Positions 27,784 to 37,312 of a DNA stretch of 64,000 bases are shown here, in pieces. How positions within the stretch are numbered: position 1 is the first letter of the stretch; each line of letters opens with the position of its first letter. Origin of the DNA: Borrelia miyamotoi (GTDB lineage Bacteria > Spirochaetota > Spirochaetia > Borreliales > Borreliaceae); NCBI RefSeq assembly GCF_019668505.1, contig NZ_AP024371.1:744001-808000 (forward strand), written 5' to 3'. The notes below the pieces were generated by a model. The model did no database searches. It saw only the letters and a program-made list of their open reading frames with translations, and was not told where the DNA came from. Made by a program: the position numbers and the translations under genes.

Positions 27784-28872
27784 ATGTTTAAAAATATTGT
27801 TTATATTTCTCTTCCAGTGGATTTTAAAAGTCAAATTAAGGATTTTGTATTTGATCCTAAGATACTTTTACCTGTTGAGGTCAGTAATGTCCAAAATTTT
27901 TCTCAGTATGAACTTAATTTTGAAGCTGTTATGTCTGCGATTCTTAAGATTTCGGCTTATGATCAAGGTAATGTTAATTTTTCTTATTATAAAAAGCTTC
28001 TTTTAGCTTTAAAGCCGAATATTGTCAATGAGCTTATTAATGTTGGACTTGCCAAGATTGATGAAGGAGATTATAAGTTAGCTCTTGAGATTTTTTTGTC
28101 ATTGAAAGGTATTGATGATAAAAATGATATTCTTCTTTTGAATTTGGCGTTATTGTACGAAAGGATGGCCGATAATTTCTTGAAAGTTGAGCAAGATATG
28201 GATGCTTTTAGTAGCAATCAAAGTGCTTTAAAGATTTATGAAAGGCTTTTAGACTTTGAAAGTCCAAATGAAAATGTTTTTGCAAATGCTGGATTTTTCT
28301 TTGTTAAACAGTATAAATTGGATAAAGCTCAAAATTTGCTTAATCATTATTTAAAAATTTCTACTAATTTAAAGTTAAAGACTAAGGTAATCGAAGTTTT
28401 AAATGTGATAAGGGAACATAAGAATTTAGATGTAGATCTTGAGAAAATATATAATCTGATAATTATCTCAAGGGAAGATGAAGCTATTTTTGAGCTTATT
28501 AAACTCTTAGAATATCATAGAAGTTCTTGGAATGTTTGGTTTTTGCTTGGATGGGGCTATAGAAGAAAGGGATTTTACTCTGAAGCCAAGGATGCTTTTT
28601 TTAAAGTATTGTCTCTTGATTCTAATAATGTCGATGCTATGAACGAACTTGCAATATGTTTTATGGAGCTTCTTGAATTTAATGATAGTTTGAAGTATTT
28701 GCTTAAAGCTTTGAGGCTTGAACCTGATAATATCAAAATTGTTTCAAATCTTGGGATTCTTCATTTAAAGATGGATCTTAGAGAAGAAGCTAGAAAATAT
28801 TTTGAAGTAGTTCTTGAATATGATTCAAATAATCCTATTGCCTTTAAATATTTGAAGCTTTTAGATAGATAA
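27784..28872 (+). CDS. TPR-repeat protein
   Basis: The 362-residue soluble protein has no signal peptide or membrane segment. It has tetratricopeptide units near residues 80-115, 235-280 (GWGYRRKGFYSEAKDAFFKV) and 285-350 (AICFMELLEFNDSLKYLLKA; LREEARKYFEVVLEYDSN). TPR arrays mediate protein contacts. It follows plzA by only 7 bases, so joint expression with the c-di-GMP receptor is likely and a functional link is possible but not shown. The N-terminal 80 residues are not recognised. Confidence 0.75.
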   Translation: MFKNIVYISLPVDFKSQIKDFVFDPKILLPVEVSNVQNFSQYELNFEAVMSAILKISAYDQGNVNFSYYKKLLLALKPNIVNELINVGLAKIDEGDYKLALEIFLSLKGIDDKNDILLLNLALLYERMADNFLKVEQDMDAFSSNQSALKIYERLLDFESPNENVFANAGFFFVKQYKLDKAQNLLNHYLKISTNLKLKTKVIEVLNVIREHKNLDVDLEKIYNLIIISREDEAIFELIKLLEYHRSSWNVWFLLGWGYRRKGFYSEAKDAFFKVLSLDSNNVDAMNELAICFMELLEFNDSLKYLLKALRLEPDNIKIVSNLGILHLKMDLREEARKYFEVVLEYDSNNPIAFKYLKLLDR

Positions 28873-28898
28873 TTGTAATTTATTATTTTTTATTGCTT

Positions 28899-29900
28899 TT
28901 AAAGAATAAATTTATTCAGGCTGGCTTTCTTAAGTCTATTGTTAATTGAGTATCCAAGTTGACTATTAGCTACGAATTCAGCAAGTATTTGTTTATGTGT
29001 TTTTTCAGATTCTACAAATATTTTATAAATATTTTTTGCATATTCTTCGAGTGTGTTAAATATGCAAATGTTATTCATATCCCAAAGATCATTAAACCAA
29101 TATGATTTAAAAGTATCTCTCATAATGAGCACTTTTGTGTCTTTTCGTGTTGCATACCATCTTATGTTATCTCTTGGATTAAATAAATAAACGGGTATGC
29201 TAGGTCTGTAATGTTCTAGTAAGTTGCCAGGTGATTTGGATAGCATTTTTTCTCCTGTTGAGTATTCTACTCTGAATTCTTCCTTAAGTTCTTTTTCTAT
29301 CATTTCTTTTGTAATTGAACCTGGTCTTAGTATTAATATATCTTCTTTAGAATTGAATCCTATGACAGTTGATTCTATGCCGATTCGTGATCCTTCATCT
29401 TTTTTAATGATTCCCTTAACTAGACCATTAAGTTCCTTGATTGCCATTTCAAAATTAGTAGCACTGGGTCGTCTTGATAAGTTTGCTGATGGGGCTGCTA
29501 TTGGAACTCCGCTCATTTGAATTAACTTGAGGGCTATAGGCTCTGATGGTATTCTTACTGCGATACTGTCAAGTCCTCCGCTTATAAATTTAGATATTTT
29601 ACCTGCGTTTTTTAGTATAAATGTTAGAGGTCCTGGAGTGAATTTTTGCATTAAAATCATTGCACTTTTTGGTATATAATCTACAAGTTCATTTATCTTT
29701 TCTATTGACTCAACATGTACTATTAAAGGATTTGTAATGGGACGTTTTTTGGCTAAAAATATCATCCGTACTGCATCATCATTGTATGCGTCAGCCCCAA
29801 TTCCATATACTGTTTCTGTAGGAAATACTACTAATTCTCCTGCTTTTATAAATTTTACTGCTTTTTCTATTTCTGAATGTTTTATAATTTCTGTTTTCAT
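28899..29900 (-). CDS. tsaC: Threonylcarbamoyl-AMP synthase (Sua5/YwlC type)
   Basis: Makes threonylcarbamoyl-AMP from threonine, bicarbonate and ATP, the first step of the universal t6A37 tRNA modification. The YrdC domain occupies about residues 8-195, with GELVVFPTETVYGIGADAY, KKRPITNPLIVHV and SANLSRRPSAT. The C-terminal Sua5 domain follows, with SPGNLLEHYRPSIPVYLF near residues 224-241. The full 333-residue length therefore matches the two-domain Sua5 form and not the short TsaC form. The gene is divergent from rlpA across a 126-base gap. Confidence 0.93.
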   Translation of the reverse strand: MKTEIIKHSEIEKAVKFIKAGELVVFPTETVYGIGADAYNDDAVRMIFLAKKRPITNPLIVHVESIEKINELVDYIPKSAMILMQKFTPGPLTFILKNAGKISKFISGGLDSIAVRIPSEPIALKLIQMSGVPIAAPSANLSRRPSATNFEMAIKELNGLVKGIIKKDEGSRIGIESTVIGFNSKEDILILRPGSITKEMIEKELKEEFRVEYSTGEKMLSKSPGNLLEHYRPSIPVYLFNPRDNIRWYATRKDTKVLIMRDTFKSYWFNDLWDMNNICIFNTLEEYAKNIYKIFVESEKTHKQILAEFVANSQLGYSINNRLKKASLNKFIL

Positions 29901-29991
29901 TGATTGAATTCTCTATTTAATCTTACTTATTTATTAAAGCAAAAAAATTGTAAATAAACAATTTAAAGTAATTTAGGTAGTTAACTTTATG

Positions 29992-30019
29992 TTGCAAATA
30001 TTAAGTTTTATATTATAAT
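29992..30019 (+). promoter_or_regulatory. Promoter of rlpA (TTGCAA - 16 - TATAAT)
   Basis: The -35 box TTGCAA is at 29992-29997 and the -10 box TATAAT at 30014-30019, with 16 bases between. The predicted start point is about 30026-30027, which coincides with the rlpA ATG. Confidence 0.65.
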
Positions 30020-30026
30020 ATGCAGT

Positions 30027-30809
30027 ATGGTAGGTTTGTTTAATCTCGTGATTAGTAGCTTTAGTCTTGGTTTTTTATTCTTGTTTTTTGCCTTTACTCA
30101 GTTGAACAGCGCTATTGTGGGACTTGCTTCATGGTATGGAGAAGCTTTTCATGGTAAGGTTACTGCTAATGGTGAAAAATTTGATATGACATCTCTTACT
30201 GCTGCTCATAAGGAACTTCCATTTAATACTGTTGTAAAGGTTACTAATTTACTTAATAATAGAACAGCTGTTGTAAGAATTAATGATAGAGGTCCTTTTA
30301 GAAAAGACAGGATAATTGATTTGTCAAAGGCTGCTGCTGAAAAGTTAGATTTTTTAGGAATAGGTGTTGCTCCTGTGAAAATTGAAATACTAGAAAAGTT
30401 GGATGAAAAGAAAGTTATAACACAAGAATCTAAGAAAACTTTTAATATACTAGATTCTTTTAAGGATAATTCTATTGTTTCAGATTCAAAAGTGGGCAGA
30501 GATACTAATTTAGAGAAAGCTCACTTTGATGTTGCAGAAAAAATTTTAGATAATTCTACTCAAAAACCAGATTTTTATATACAAATTGGCTCTTATAAGA
30601 CTAAAGATTATGCTCAAAGGGCTTATAAAATACTTAAAAAAGCTGGACTTCATGTTTTAGTAAATGCTCATGGTCCTTTTTTTACAGTTTTCATTCCTAC
30701 TTATGCTGATGATGTTCATAAGAATGTTAAGCTTATTAACTCTACAGGATATAAGGACATTTTGGTAAGAAAGACTAAGATTCCAGGAGATAATGTTCCT
30801 ATAGATTAG
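30027..30809 (+). CDS. rlpA: RlpA-like septal-ring peptidoglycan-binding protein with SPOR domain
   Basis: RlpA proteins are exported lytic transglycosylases or peptidoglycan-binding proteins. The 260-residue product has a hydrophobic signal segment (about 4-30). A double-psi beta-barrel follows (about 31-125: GLASWYGEAFHGKVTANGE, and RINDRGPFRKDRIIDLS with the catalytic-type Asp), then a linker and a C-terminal SPOR domain (about 187-250) that binds denuded glycan. There is no lipobox cysteine, so despite the historical name it is not a lipoprotein here. No ribosome-binding site precedes the ATG. The 3' end overlaps the convergent dinG gene by 11 bases. Confidence 0.92.
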   Translation: MVGLFNLVISSFSLGFLFLFFAFTQLNSAIVGLASWYGEAFHGKVTANGEKFDMTSLTAAHKELPFNTVVKVTNLLNNRTAVVRINDRGPFRKDRIIDLSKAAAEKLDFLGIGVAPVKIEILEKLDEKKVITQESKKTFNILDSFKDNSIVSDSKVGRDTNLEKAHFDVAEKILDNSTQKPDFYIQIGSYKTKDYAQRAYKILKKAGLHVLVNAHGPFFTVFIPTYADDVHKNVKLINSTGYKDILVRKTKIPGDNVPID

Positions 30810-32862
30810 TGTTTTGATCTATCTTTTTAAAGAATGTATTGATTATGCTTTTTACGTTTTTGAAATTTGAGTAATAAGTTTTGATATCTGGTAAGGCTTG
30901 TAAGAATAATGTACCATAAGTTTTTTCGAAAATTCTTTTGTCAAAACATACTATAATTCCATAATCTTTTGGATCTCTTATTAACCTTCCAAATCCTTGT
31001 TTGAATTTCATTATTGCTCGTGGCAATGTTTCTTTTGTAAAAAAGTTTTCATTTTCTTTTATGGCTAATTCGTTTTTTGCCATTAAAATTGGATCTAAGG
31101 GGTTTTGAAATGGTAGTTTGGGTATTATTACCATTGTTAATTTGTCTCCTTTAATGTCAATTCCTTCCCAAAAGTTTTTTATTCCTATAAGTACGCTTTT
31201 TTTCTTTGATTTTTTAAAAGAATTAATAAGTTTATGTTTGGGTGATTGTCCTTGTATGAAAAGGTTTATATCGTTTGCAATTAGAAAGTCTTTAATATTT
31301 TTGCTCGTGTATTCTAAGCTTTTAAATGAGGTTAAAAGAATTAGGGTTCCTCCTTTATTTAAAATCACAAGTTCTTTGATATATTGTATTGATTGACTTA
31401 AAAATTCCTCTTCTTTATTAGGGTTTTCAATGCTTGATATAACTGTGAGTATTGATTTTTCTTTATACGGAAAGGAACATGGCAATCTTTCTGTTTTAAT
31501 ATCTCGATTGCTTAAGTTAAGTCCCATTTGATTGATAAAATATGAGAATGATTGATTTATAATCATAGTAGCTGAAGTGAAAATTATTCTTTTTACTCGT
31601 TTATGCATAATTTTGTTCAGTCCAGAACCTAAATGAATCTCTGATGTTTTAAATATGGGTGTATTATTTTTGTTTTCTATCCAAGCACAAAGATTGGTGT
31701 ATTGATTCTCAGAGATGAAATTTTTCATTAATGATTCTTTTAGTTCTATATTTCTCATTAGTCTGTTTAGTTCAATTTTTGCTATTTTGTTTTCAATGTT
31801 TTGTATTATTGATATTATGGTTGCCCTATAATTTTCTAGGTTATATATAACGTCTTTTAAATGTGTTTTAATTTGGATGTAGGAGTCGATTTTATGTGTA
31901 TCATTAATAATTCTGTAATTTGATGGGAAGTCTTTTTGTATTCTTATTATATATTCGATATTTTCAAAGCTTAGCATTGTTGCAATTTCAAAATTTTTCT
32001 TGAAATCACTTTTAATATTTTGTCTTTTGATAATTTTATCTATTTTTGTAAAAATTTGTTTTATCCCAATTCTTGAAAAATTATTGCTAAATAGGGTTCT
32101 TGCGGCTTCTTCTAGATAGTGAGCTTCATCAATTATTATGTTTTTTATATTAGGCAAGATTAAATTAATCTCTTTCTCTTCATCATTTTTTTCAGAGTTA
32201 TTTTCATAGTTTTCTTTTGTTATTAATATTTCGTTTTTTATGTAGAGATCATTTAGAAGTAAATGATGATTGGTTATTATAATATCACTTTCTAGTATTT
32301 TTTTTCTTGCCTTTTTAAAAAAACATTTGTTTTCGTCAGGACAGGTGATACCTGAACATGTTTCAGGGCTTGCTGATATTTCTTCCCAAATTTGTTCATC
32401 AATAAAATTAAGTTCGTCTTTATCCCCCGTTTTTGTATTTTTTGCCCATTGGATTAATGTTTCTAAATTTCCTTTATTAAATGTATATGTCAAGAGACTT
32501 TTTTCAAATTCTTTAAGTCTGCGAAGGCACAGATAGTTTCTCATTCCTTTAATGATTCCAAATTTCATTTTAAAAGGAATAATTTTTTTTAAATACTCGA
32601 TGTCTTTTTTAATTAGTTGTTCTTGAAGATTAATAGATGCTGTTGATATTATTACTTTTTCTTGTGTTTTTTGAATGAAATCAATAGCAGCAATTAGATA
32701 AGCAAGGCTTTTGCCAGTTCCTGTTGGTGCTTCAATAACTAAGAAACTTTCATTTTCAAAAGCTTTGCTTATTTTTTCTATCATCTTTAATTGTGTATCT
32801 CTTTTTATAAAGCCTTTGATGTTTAATTCTGCTTTTTTTAGTATATATTCAGTTAAATTCAA
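30799..32862 (-). CDS. dinG: DinG/XPD-family ATP-dependent helicase with Fe-S cysteines
   Basis: A superfamily 2 5'-3' DNA helicase. The 687-residue protein has Walker A EAPTGTGKS (44-52) and a DEAH box (IIDEAHYLEEAA). C-terminal helicase motifs include SATMIINQSF and GIKNFWEGIDIKGD, and motif VI is KQGFGRLIRD. Four cysteines sit where the iron-sulfur cluster is expected: C112, C169, C174 and C180, with the C-x4-C-x5-C spacing of E. coli DinG. The start is TTG at 32862, with AAAAAGGA about 12 bases upstream. A 40-codon reading frame ends 18 bases before it. Confidence 0.92.
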   Translation of the reverse strand: MNLTEYILKKAELNIKGFIKRDTQLKMIEKISKAFENESFLVIEAPTGTGKSLAYLIAAIDFIQKTQEKVIISTASINLQEQLIKKDIEYLKKIIPFKMKFGIIKGMRNYLCLRRLKEFEKSLLTYTFNKGNLETLIQWAKNTKTGDKDELNFIDEQIWEEISASPETCSGITCPDENKCFFKKARKKILESDIIITNHHLLLNDLYIKNEILITKENYENNSEKNDEEKEINLILPNIKNIIIDEAHYLEEAARTLFSNNFSRIGIKQIFTKIDKIIKRQNIKSDFKKNFEIATMLSFENIEYIIRIQKDFPSNYRIINDTHKIDSYIQIKTHLKDVIYNLENYRATIISIIQNIENKIAKIELNRLMRNIELKESLMKNFISENQYTNLCAWIENKNNTPIFKTSEIHLGSGLNKIMHKRVKRIIFTSATMIINQSFSYFINQMGLNLSNRDIKTERLPCSFPYKEKSILTVISSIENPNKEEEFLSQSIQYIKELVILNKGGTLILLTSFKSLEYTSKNIKDFLIANDINLFIQGQSPKHKLINSFKKSKKKSVLIGIKNFWEGIDIKGDKLTMVIIPKLPFQNPLDPILMAKNELAIKENENFFTKETLPRAIMKFKQGFGRLIRDPKDYGIIVCFDKRIFEKTYGTLFLQALPDIKTYYSNFKNVKSIINTFFKKIDQNTNL

Positions 32863-32880
32863 TTTTAGTATATATCCTTT

Positions 32881-33003
32881 TTAAGAATTTTGTAAGTTTT
32901 TTAGATATTTTTCTGAGTTAATTTTAATTTCTTTATGCTTTAAAGGTTTTTTTTGTATTTTCGATATCAGTTTTGTGATACTTAAAATTACTAATAGATC
33001 CAT
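32881..33003 (-). CDS. Possible small protein upstream of dinG (40 aa)
   Basis: An ATG at 33003 opens a 40-codon frame that ends 18 bases before the dinG start on the same strand. The peptide has a hydrophobic N-terminus (MDLLVILSITKLISKI) and a lysine-rich C-terminus. A weak GAAGAA sequence lies about 10 bases upstream of the ATG. It may be a leader peptide, a small membrane-associated protein, or chance. No family is recognised. Confidence 0.35.
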   Translation of the reverse strand: MDLLVILSITKLISKIQKKPLKHKEIKINSEKYLKNLQNS

Positions 33004-33093
33004 TTTAATATATTCTTCAATAATTATTATAATAGAAATATTATTAACATTTTAGCAAATCTGTACTTATTGTCTTAAGAAAATTTGTTCTGG

Positions 33094-33309
33094 TTATTTT
33101 ATTGTTTTATAGTATGATTTTGATTTTACAAATTGAACACAATTGTCTAGTTTTTTCCTTGAAAATATTTTTATAAATTTCTTTAATCTTGGGTTTTTGC
33201 AAATTGAAGTCATCTTTTGAAATCTTGTTTTAAGTTTTTTAATTGTTCCATTTGAATTTATAATGATGAAATTTTGAACTCCAATTTTTTTTGAAAATAG
33301 TATAATCAT
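33094..33309 (-). CDS. Possible small basic protein (71 aa), unknown
   Basis: A 71-codon frame with ATG start, very rich in lysine and isoleucine (KKLKTRFQKMTSICKNPRLK). It lies alone in the roughly 650-base gap between dinG and dus. No family recognised. It could be a real small nucleic-acid-binding protein, a gene remnant, or a chance frame in AT-rich DNA. The rest of this gap, 33310-33503, shows no gene or clear signal. Confidence 0.35.
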   Translation of the reverse strand: MIILFSKKIGVQNFIIINSNGTIKKLKTRFQKMTSICKNPRLKKFIKIFSRKKLDNCVQFVKSKSYYKTIK

Positions 33310-33480
33310 TATTTTTTCTTTTGTATGACTATTTTTATAGTAATGAAAGCTGATAGAAAAACTGTTATATCTTGATTGATTTTTAATGTATTTTCATGTT
33401 TATTTGTGCTTGATATTGAAAATTCTCTTATTTTCTTTGTAAAGCATGTTAATTATTTTAATACTTATTTCATATATTTA

Positions 33481-33509
33481 TTTACCATGATGTTGTCTTA
33501 TTATATATT
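33481..33509 (+). promoter_or_regulatory. Candidate promoter of dus-valS (TTTACC - 17 - TATATT)
   Basis: A -35-like TTTACC at 33481-33486 and a -10-like TATATT at 33504-33509 are 17 bases apart. The predicted start would coincide with the dus ATG at 33516. No ribosome-binding site is visible, so the message may be leaderless. The region is AT-rich, so chance is possible. Confidence 0.4.
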
Positions 33510-33515
33510 TATTTT

Positions 33516-34511
33516 ATGAATTTTTTAAGCAATATAAGTCGTCCAATTATGATTTTGGCTCCAATGGAAGATGTAACAGATACTGTTTTTAGAAATTTAA
33601 TTCATTTGATAAGCAATGGGAAGGATGGACCTGATATTTATTTTACCGAATTTATTTCTGTAAAAGGACTTTTGAATAAATCAAGGCAGTCAATTCAGCA
33701 TATTTTAACAAAAAATGACGAACTTAAGAGACCGTTAATTGCTCAAATTTGGGGCAAAGATCCTGATGAATTTTTTAAGGCAATAGAAATTTTAAGCAAT
33801 TTGGGATTTTGGGGTATTGACCTTAATATGGGTTGTCCTAAGAGAAAGATAGTTAAAAAGGGAGTTTGTTCTGCTTTAATTAATAATAAATCCTTAGCGC
33901 GTGAGATAATTATTGCAAGTAAAGAGGCATGTTTGAAATTTGGATTGCCTCTTAGTGTTAAAACAAGACATGGATTTTTTGACTCTGAGGTTGAAGATTG
34001 GTTAGGATTTTTGCTGAAATTAGGCATTGATATGCTGACTGTGCATCCCAGGCTTGCTATTAATCAAAGTGAAGGATCTATAGATGTTGTTGTATTTGGT
34101 GAGGTTGTTAAGCTTAGGAATCAAATCAATCCTTCTACGTTAGTTATTGGCAATGGAGATATTTTAAGTTTAAAGCAAGCACATCAAATTGTAAGAAAGT
34201 ATTCTATTGATGGGGTAATGTTTGGTCGTGGGATTTTTAGGAATTTAAACTTATTTAGAGAAGGTTTACCTAACTTTTTAAATAATAATTTGAATTTTAG
34301 GTTAAATATATTAAAATTTCATATAACAGATTTTCATTCTACTTGGGGTATTACTAAGGATTTTAATAAACTTAAAAAATACTTCAAAATTTATTTTAAT
34401 GAAGATGAGAGAGATAGTGAGTATTTTTATAATATTATGAATTCAAATAATTATGATGAACTTTTTGAAAATCTAAGACGAATGGATGTTATAGGAGATG
34501 AGCTTAAGTAA
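33516..34511 (+). CDS. dus: tRNA-dihydrouridine synthase
   Basis: This FMN enzyme reduces uridine to dihydrouridine in tRNA D-loops. The 331-residue TIM-barrel protein has LAPMEDVTDTVFRNL (about 13-27), the catalytic-region motif LNMGCPKRKIVKKGVCSALI with its conserved cysteine, SVKTRHGF and an FMN phosphate site with GNGDI and GVMFGRGIFRN. The C-terminal helical tRNA-binding domain is short. The stop codon overlaps the valS ATG (TAATG), indicating translational coupling. Confidence 0.92.
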   Translation: MNFLSNISRPIMILAPMEDVTDTVFRNLIHLISNGKDGPDIYFTEFISVKGLLNKSRQSIQHILTKNDELKRPLIAQIWGKDPDEFFKAIEILSNLGFWGIDLNMGCPKRKIVKKGVCSALINNKSLAREIIIASKEACLKFGLPLSVKTRHGFFDSEVEDWLGFLLKLGIDMLTVHPRLAINQSEGSIDVVVFGEVVKLRNQINPSTLVIGNGDILSLKQAHQIVRKYSIDGVMFGRGIFRNLNLFREGLPNFLNNNLNFRLNILKFHITDFHSTWGITKDFNKLKKYFKIYFNEDERDSEYFYNIMNSNNYDELFENLRRMDVIGDELK

Positions 34512-37180
34512 TGAGTGATAAACTTTCAAAAAATTATGATCCTAGGATTTTTGAAGATAAGATTTATAAAAAATGGCTAAATAATGGTGTGTTTAGTGCC
34601 AATGCAGGGCTTGAATTCAGATTTAGCATGGTAGCGCCTCCTCCAAATGTTACAGGTATTCTTCATATGGGGCATGCTCTTAATTTTACTTTGCAAGATA
34701 TTCTTGTTCGTTACAAAAGAATGCAGGGGGCTGATACTCTTTGGCTTTTTGGAACAGATCATGCTGGGATTGCAACTCAAGCGGTTTTTGAAAGACAGCT
34801 CAGAGAGCTTGGAAAAAGTAAGGATGATTTTAGTCGTGAGGAATTTGTTGAAGAAATTTTTAAATTAAAAGATAAGCATAGAGCAATAATTGTTAATCAA
34901 ATAGAAAAACTTGGAGCGTCTTATGATCACTCTAGAGAGAGATTTACTCTTGATGCTGAGCTTTGTCAGGCTGTTAATAAAGTTTTTATTGATTTATATA
35001 ATAAAGGCTTAATTTATAGGGGAGAATATCTTGTAAACCTTGATCCTGGATCTGGAAGTGTTGTTAGTGATGAAGAAGTCGAGTATAGAGAAGTTGTTGG
35101 AAAGATTTATTTTGTTAAATATTTGTTAGATGATGATAATTTTATTGAGGTTGCAACCACTAGACCTGAGACAATATTTGGAGATGTGGCTGTTGCTGTT
35201 AATCCTAATGATGATCGTTATAAATCTTTAATTGGTAAATATGTGACAGTGCCTATTGCAAATCGAAAGGTTAGGGTAATAGCAGATAATTATGTTGATA
35301 TGGAATTTGGTAGTGGTGCTTTAAAAATAACACCTGCCCATGATCCTAATGACTTTGAAATTGCAAAGAGGCATGATATTCCTAAAATAAATATTTTAAC
35401 TAGGGATGCAAAACTTAATGAAAATGTTCCAATTGAGTATCAAGGCTTAAACGTTAGCACTGCAAGGAGTAAGATAGAAAGAGATTTAAGAGAAAAAGGA
35501 TTATTAATAGGTGTTAAGAGTCATAAACACCAGGTTGGGCATTGTCATAGATCTGGAGAGATTATTGAGCCTTATTTATCGAATCAATGGTTTGTAAGAA
35601 TGAGGCCTTTGGCTGATAATGCTTTAAAAGCTTTAATGAACGGTGAGATTAGATTTTTCCCTAAAAAATGGGAAAATACATATAAACATTGGCTACTGAA
35701 TATTAGAGATTGGTGTATATCTAGACAGTTAGTTTGGGGGCACAGAATTCCTGCTTGGTATGATGTTGAGACAGGGGAAGTTATTATTAGTGAGATTAAT
35801 CCTTCCTTAAGTGAAGAGTATAAGGACAGGAATTTTGTTAGAGATCCAGATGTGCTTGATACTTGGTTTTCTTCTTGGCTATGGCCGTTTTCTTCTCTTG
35901 GCTGGCCAGAAGTTACTTTTGATTTCAAGAATTATTACCCTACAAATACCTTAATTACTGCTTATGACATAATATTTTTTTGGGTAGCACGAATGGTAAT
36001 GGCAGGTCTTGAATTTACAGAACAGGTACCATTTAGAGATATATACATAACACCTCTTTTAAGAGATAAAAAGGGTAGAAAGATGTCAAAGTCTTTAGGT
36101 AATGGCATAGATCCTCTTGAAATTATCGAACAGTATGGAAGTGATGCTTTGCGTTTTACTCTTGCATTTTTGTCTGTGCAAGGCCAGGATTTGAATATTG
36201 ATACTAAAGATTTTATGTTTGGAGCTAAATTTGCAAATAAAGTATTTAATGCTTCTAAATTTATTTTGGCAAATTTAGAGGGTAGAGTAGTATTAGATAA
36301 GTTGGAGTTGGATGATGTTGATAAATGGTTACTTACAAGTTTAAATTCAACCGTTGCAGTTCTGGATTGGGCTTTTAAAAATTATAAGTATAATGAGGCC
36401 ACTAAAGCTGTGTATGAGTTTTTTTGGAATGATTTTTGTGATTGGTACATTGAGATTAGTAAAATTAATTTAGCTAATGATGATACTAATCTTCAGAATA
36501 TGGCTATTTCTAAACTGATTTTTTTTTTGAAAGAATCTTTAATAATTATGCATCCGTTTATACCGTTTATTACTGAAGAAATTTATTCTAAGTTGATGTT
36601 CTCAGAAGATAATGTATTGGCTTTAGCAAAGTATCCTGAGGCTGTTAGTCAGAGAAATTTTAAGGAAGAGTTTCAGCATTTTAATTTATTGAAAGAATTT
36701 ATTGTGTCTATTAGAACGCTTAGGAGTGAATTTAGTATAGTTTCGAGTATTAAGATTAATGTTGCTCTGAAGTTTGGTGATACTTTTAAATGTGAGAAAT
36801 ATTTTAGGAAACATGAACATATTGCAAAAAAACTTATTAACTTTGATTTAATATTTTATAATGAAAATTATGAAAATATGATAGGTGTTCCTAATGTTGG
36901 TTTTGAGAGTTTTGCAGATATTAAGTATCTAATAGATACTGATAAAGAACTTTTAAGGCTTAGTAAAAAGTTAGAAAAATATGAGAGACTTAAATGTTCA
37001 ACTTTGGCAAAGCTTAAAAATCAAGATTTCTTGTTAAATGCTCCCGATGAGATTGTTGATCTTGAGAATTCAAAATTAGAAGAGTTTGATTCTTTCATTT
37101 TAAAAATTAACAATTATGTAGATAATCTAAAAAAGGGTAGCAAGCTTCTAGCTATACATAAAGATATTCAAATAAACTAA
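34511..37180 (+). CDS. valS: Valyl-tRNA synthetase
   Basis: A class I synthetase charging tRNA-Val. The 889-residue protein has the HIGH-type motif PPPNVTGILHMGHALN (about 45-60), the editing CP1 domain (about 190-330, TTRPETIFGD), the WCISRQLVWGHRIPAWY motif and KMSKS (about residue 524). The anticodon domain follows, with a C-terminal coiled coil (about 830-885). All catalytic motifs are intact and the length is normal for bacterial ValRS. It overlaps the end of dus by one base. Confidence 0.97.
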   Translation: MSDKLSKNYDPRIFEDKIYKKWLNNGVFSANAGLEFRFSMVAPPPNVTGILHMGHALNFTLQDILVRYKRMQGADTLWLFGTDHAGIATQAVFERQLRELGKSKDDFSREEFVEEIFKLKDKHRAIIVNQIEKLGASYDHSRERFTLDAELCQAVNKVFIDLYNKGLIYRGEYLVNLDPGSGSVVSDEEVEYREVVGKIYFVKYLLDDDNFIEVATTRPETIFGDVAVAVNPNDDRYKSLIGKYVTVPIANRKVRVIADNYVDMEFGSGALKITPAHDPNDFEIAKRHDIPKINILTRDAKLNENVPIEYQGLNVSTARSKIERDLREKGLLIGVKSHKHQVGHCHRSGEIIEPYLSNQWFVRMRPLADNALKALMNGEIRFFPKKWENTYKHWLLNIRDWCISRQLVWGHRIPAWYDVETGEVIISEINPSLSEEYKDRNFVRDPDVLDTWFSSWLWPFSSLGWPEVTFDFKNYYPTNTLITAYDIIFFWVARMVMAGLEFTEQVPFRDIYITPLLRDKKGRKMSKSLGNGIDPLEIIEQYGSDALRFTLAFLSVQGQDLNIDTKDFMFGAKFANKVFNASKFILANLEGRVVLDKLELDDVDKWLLTSLNSTVAVLDWAFKNYKYNEATKAVYEFFWNDFCDWYIEISKINLANDDTNLQNMAISKLIFFLKESLIIMHPFIPFITEEIYSKLMFSEDNVLALAKYPEAVSQRNFKEEFQHFNLLKEFIVSIRTLRSEFSIVSSIKINVALKFGDTFKCEKYFRKHEHIAKKLINFDLIFYNENYENMIGVPNVGFESFADIKYLIDTDKELLRLSKKLEKYERLKCSTLAKLKNQDFLLNAPDEIVDLENSKLEEFDSFILKINNYVDNLKKGSKLLAIHKDIQIN

Positions 37181-37312
37181 ATGCTATAAATTAAATATTT
37201 GTGGCTTTGTAAATACAACAGAACTAAAAGTAACATCTATAGCTATTTAAATATGTCTTAAAACTTATTTTGTCTTGTTAACTTCTTATCATATTTTAGA
37301 AAAATTTATTTG

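Noticed and set aside
35584..35928. 114-codon minus-strand frame inside valS
   Set aside because: Shadow of ValRS; no independent support.
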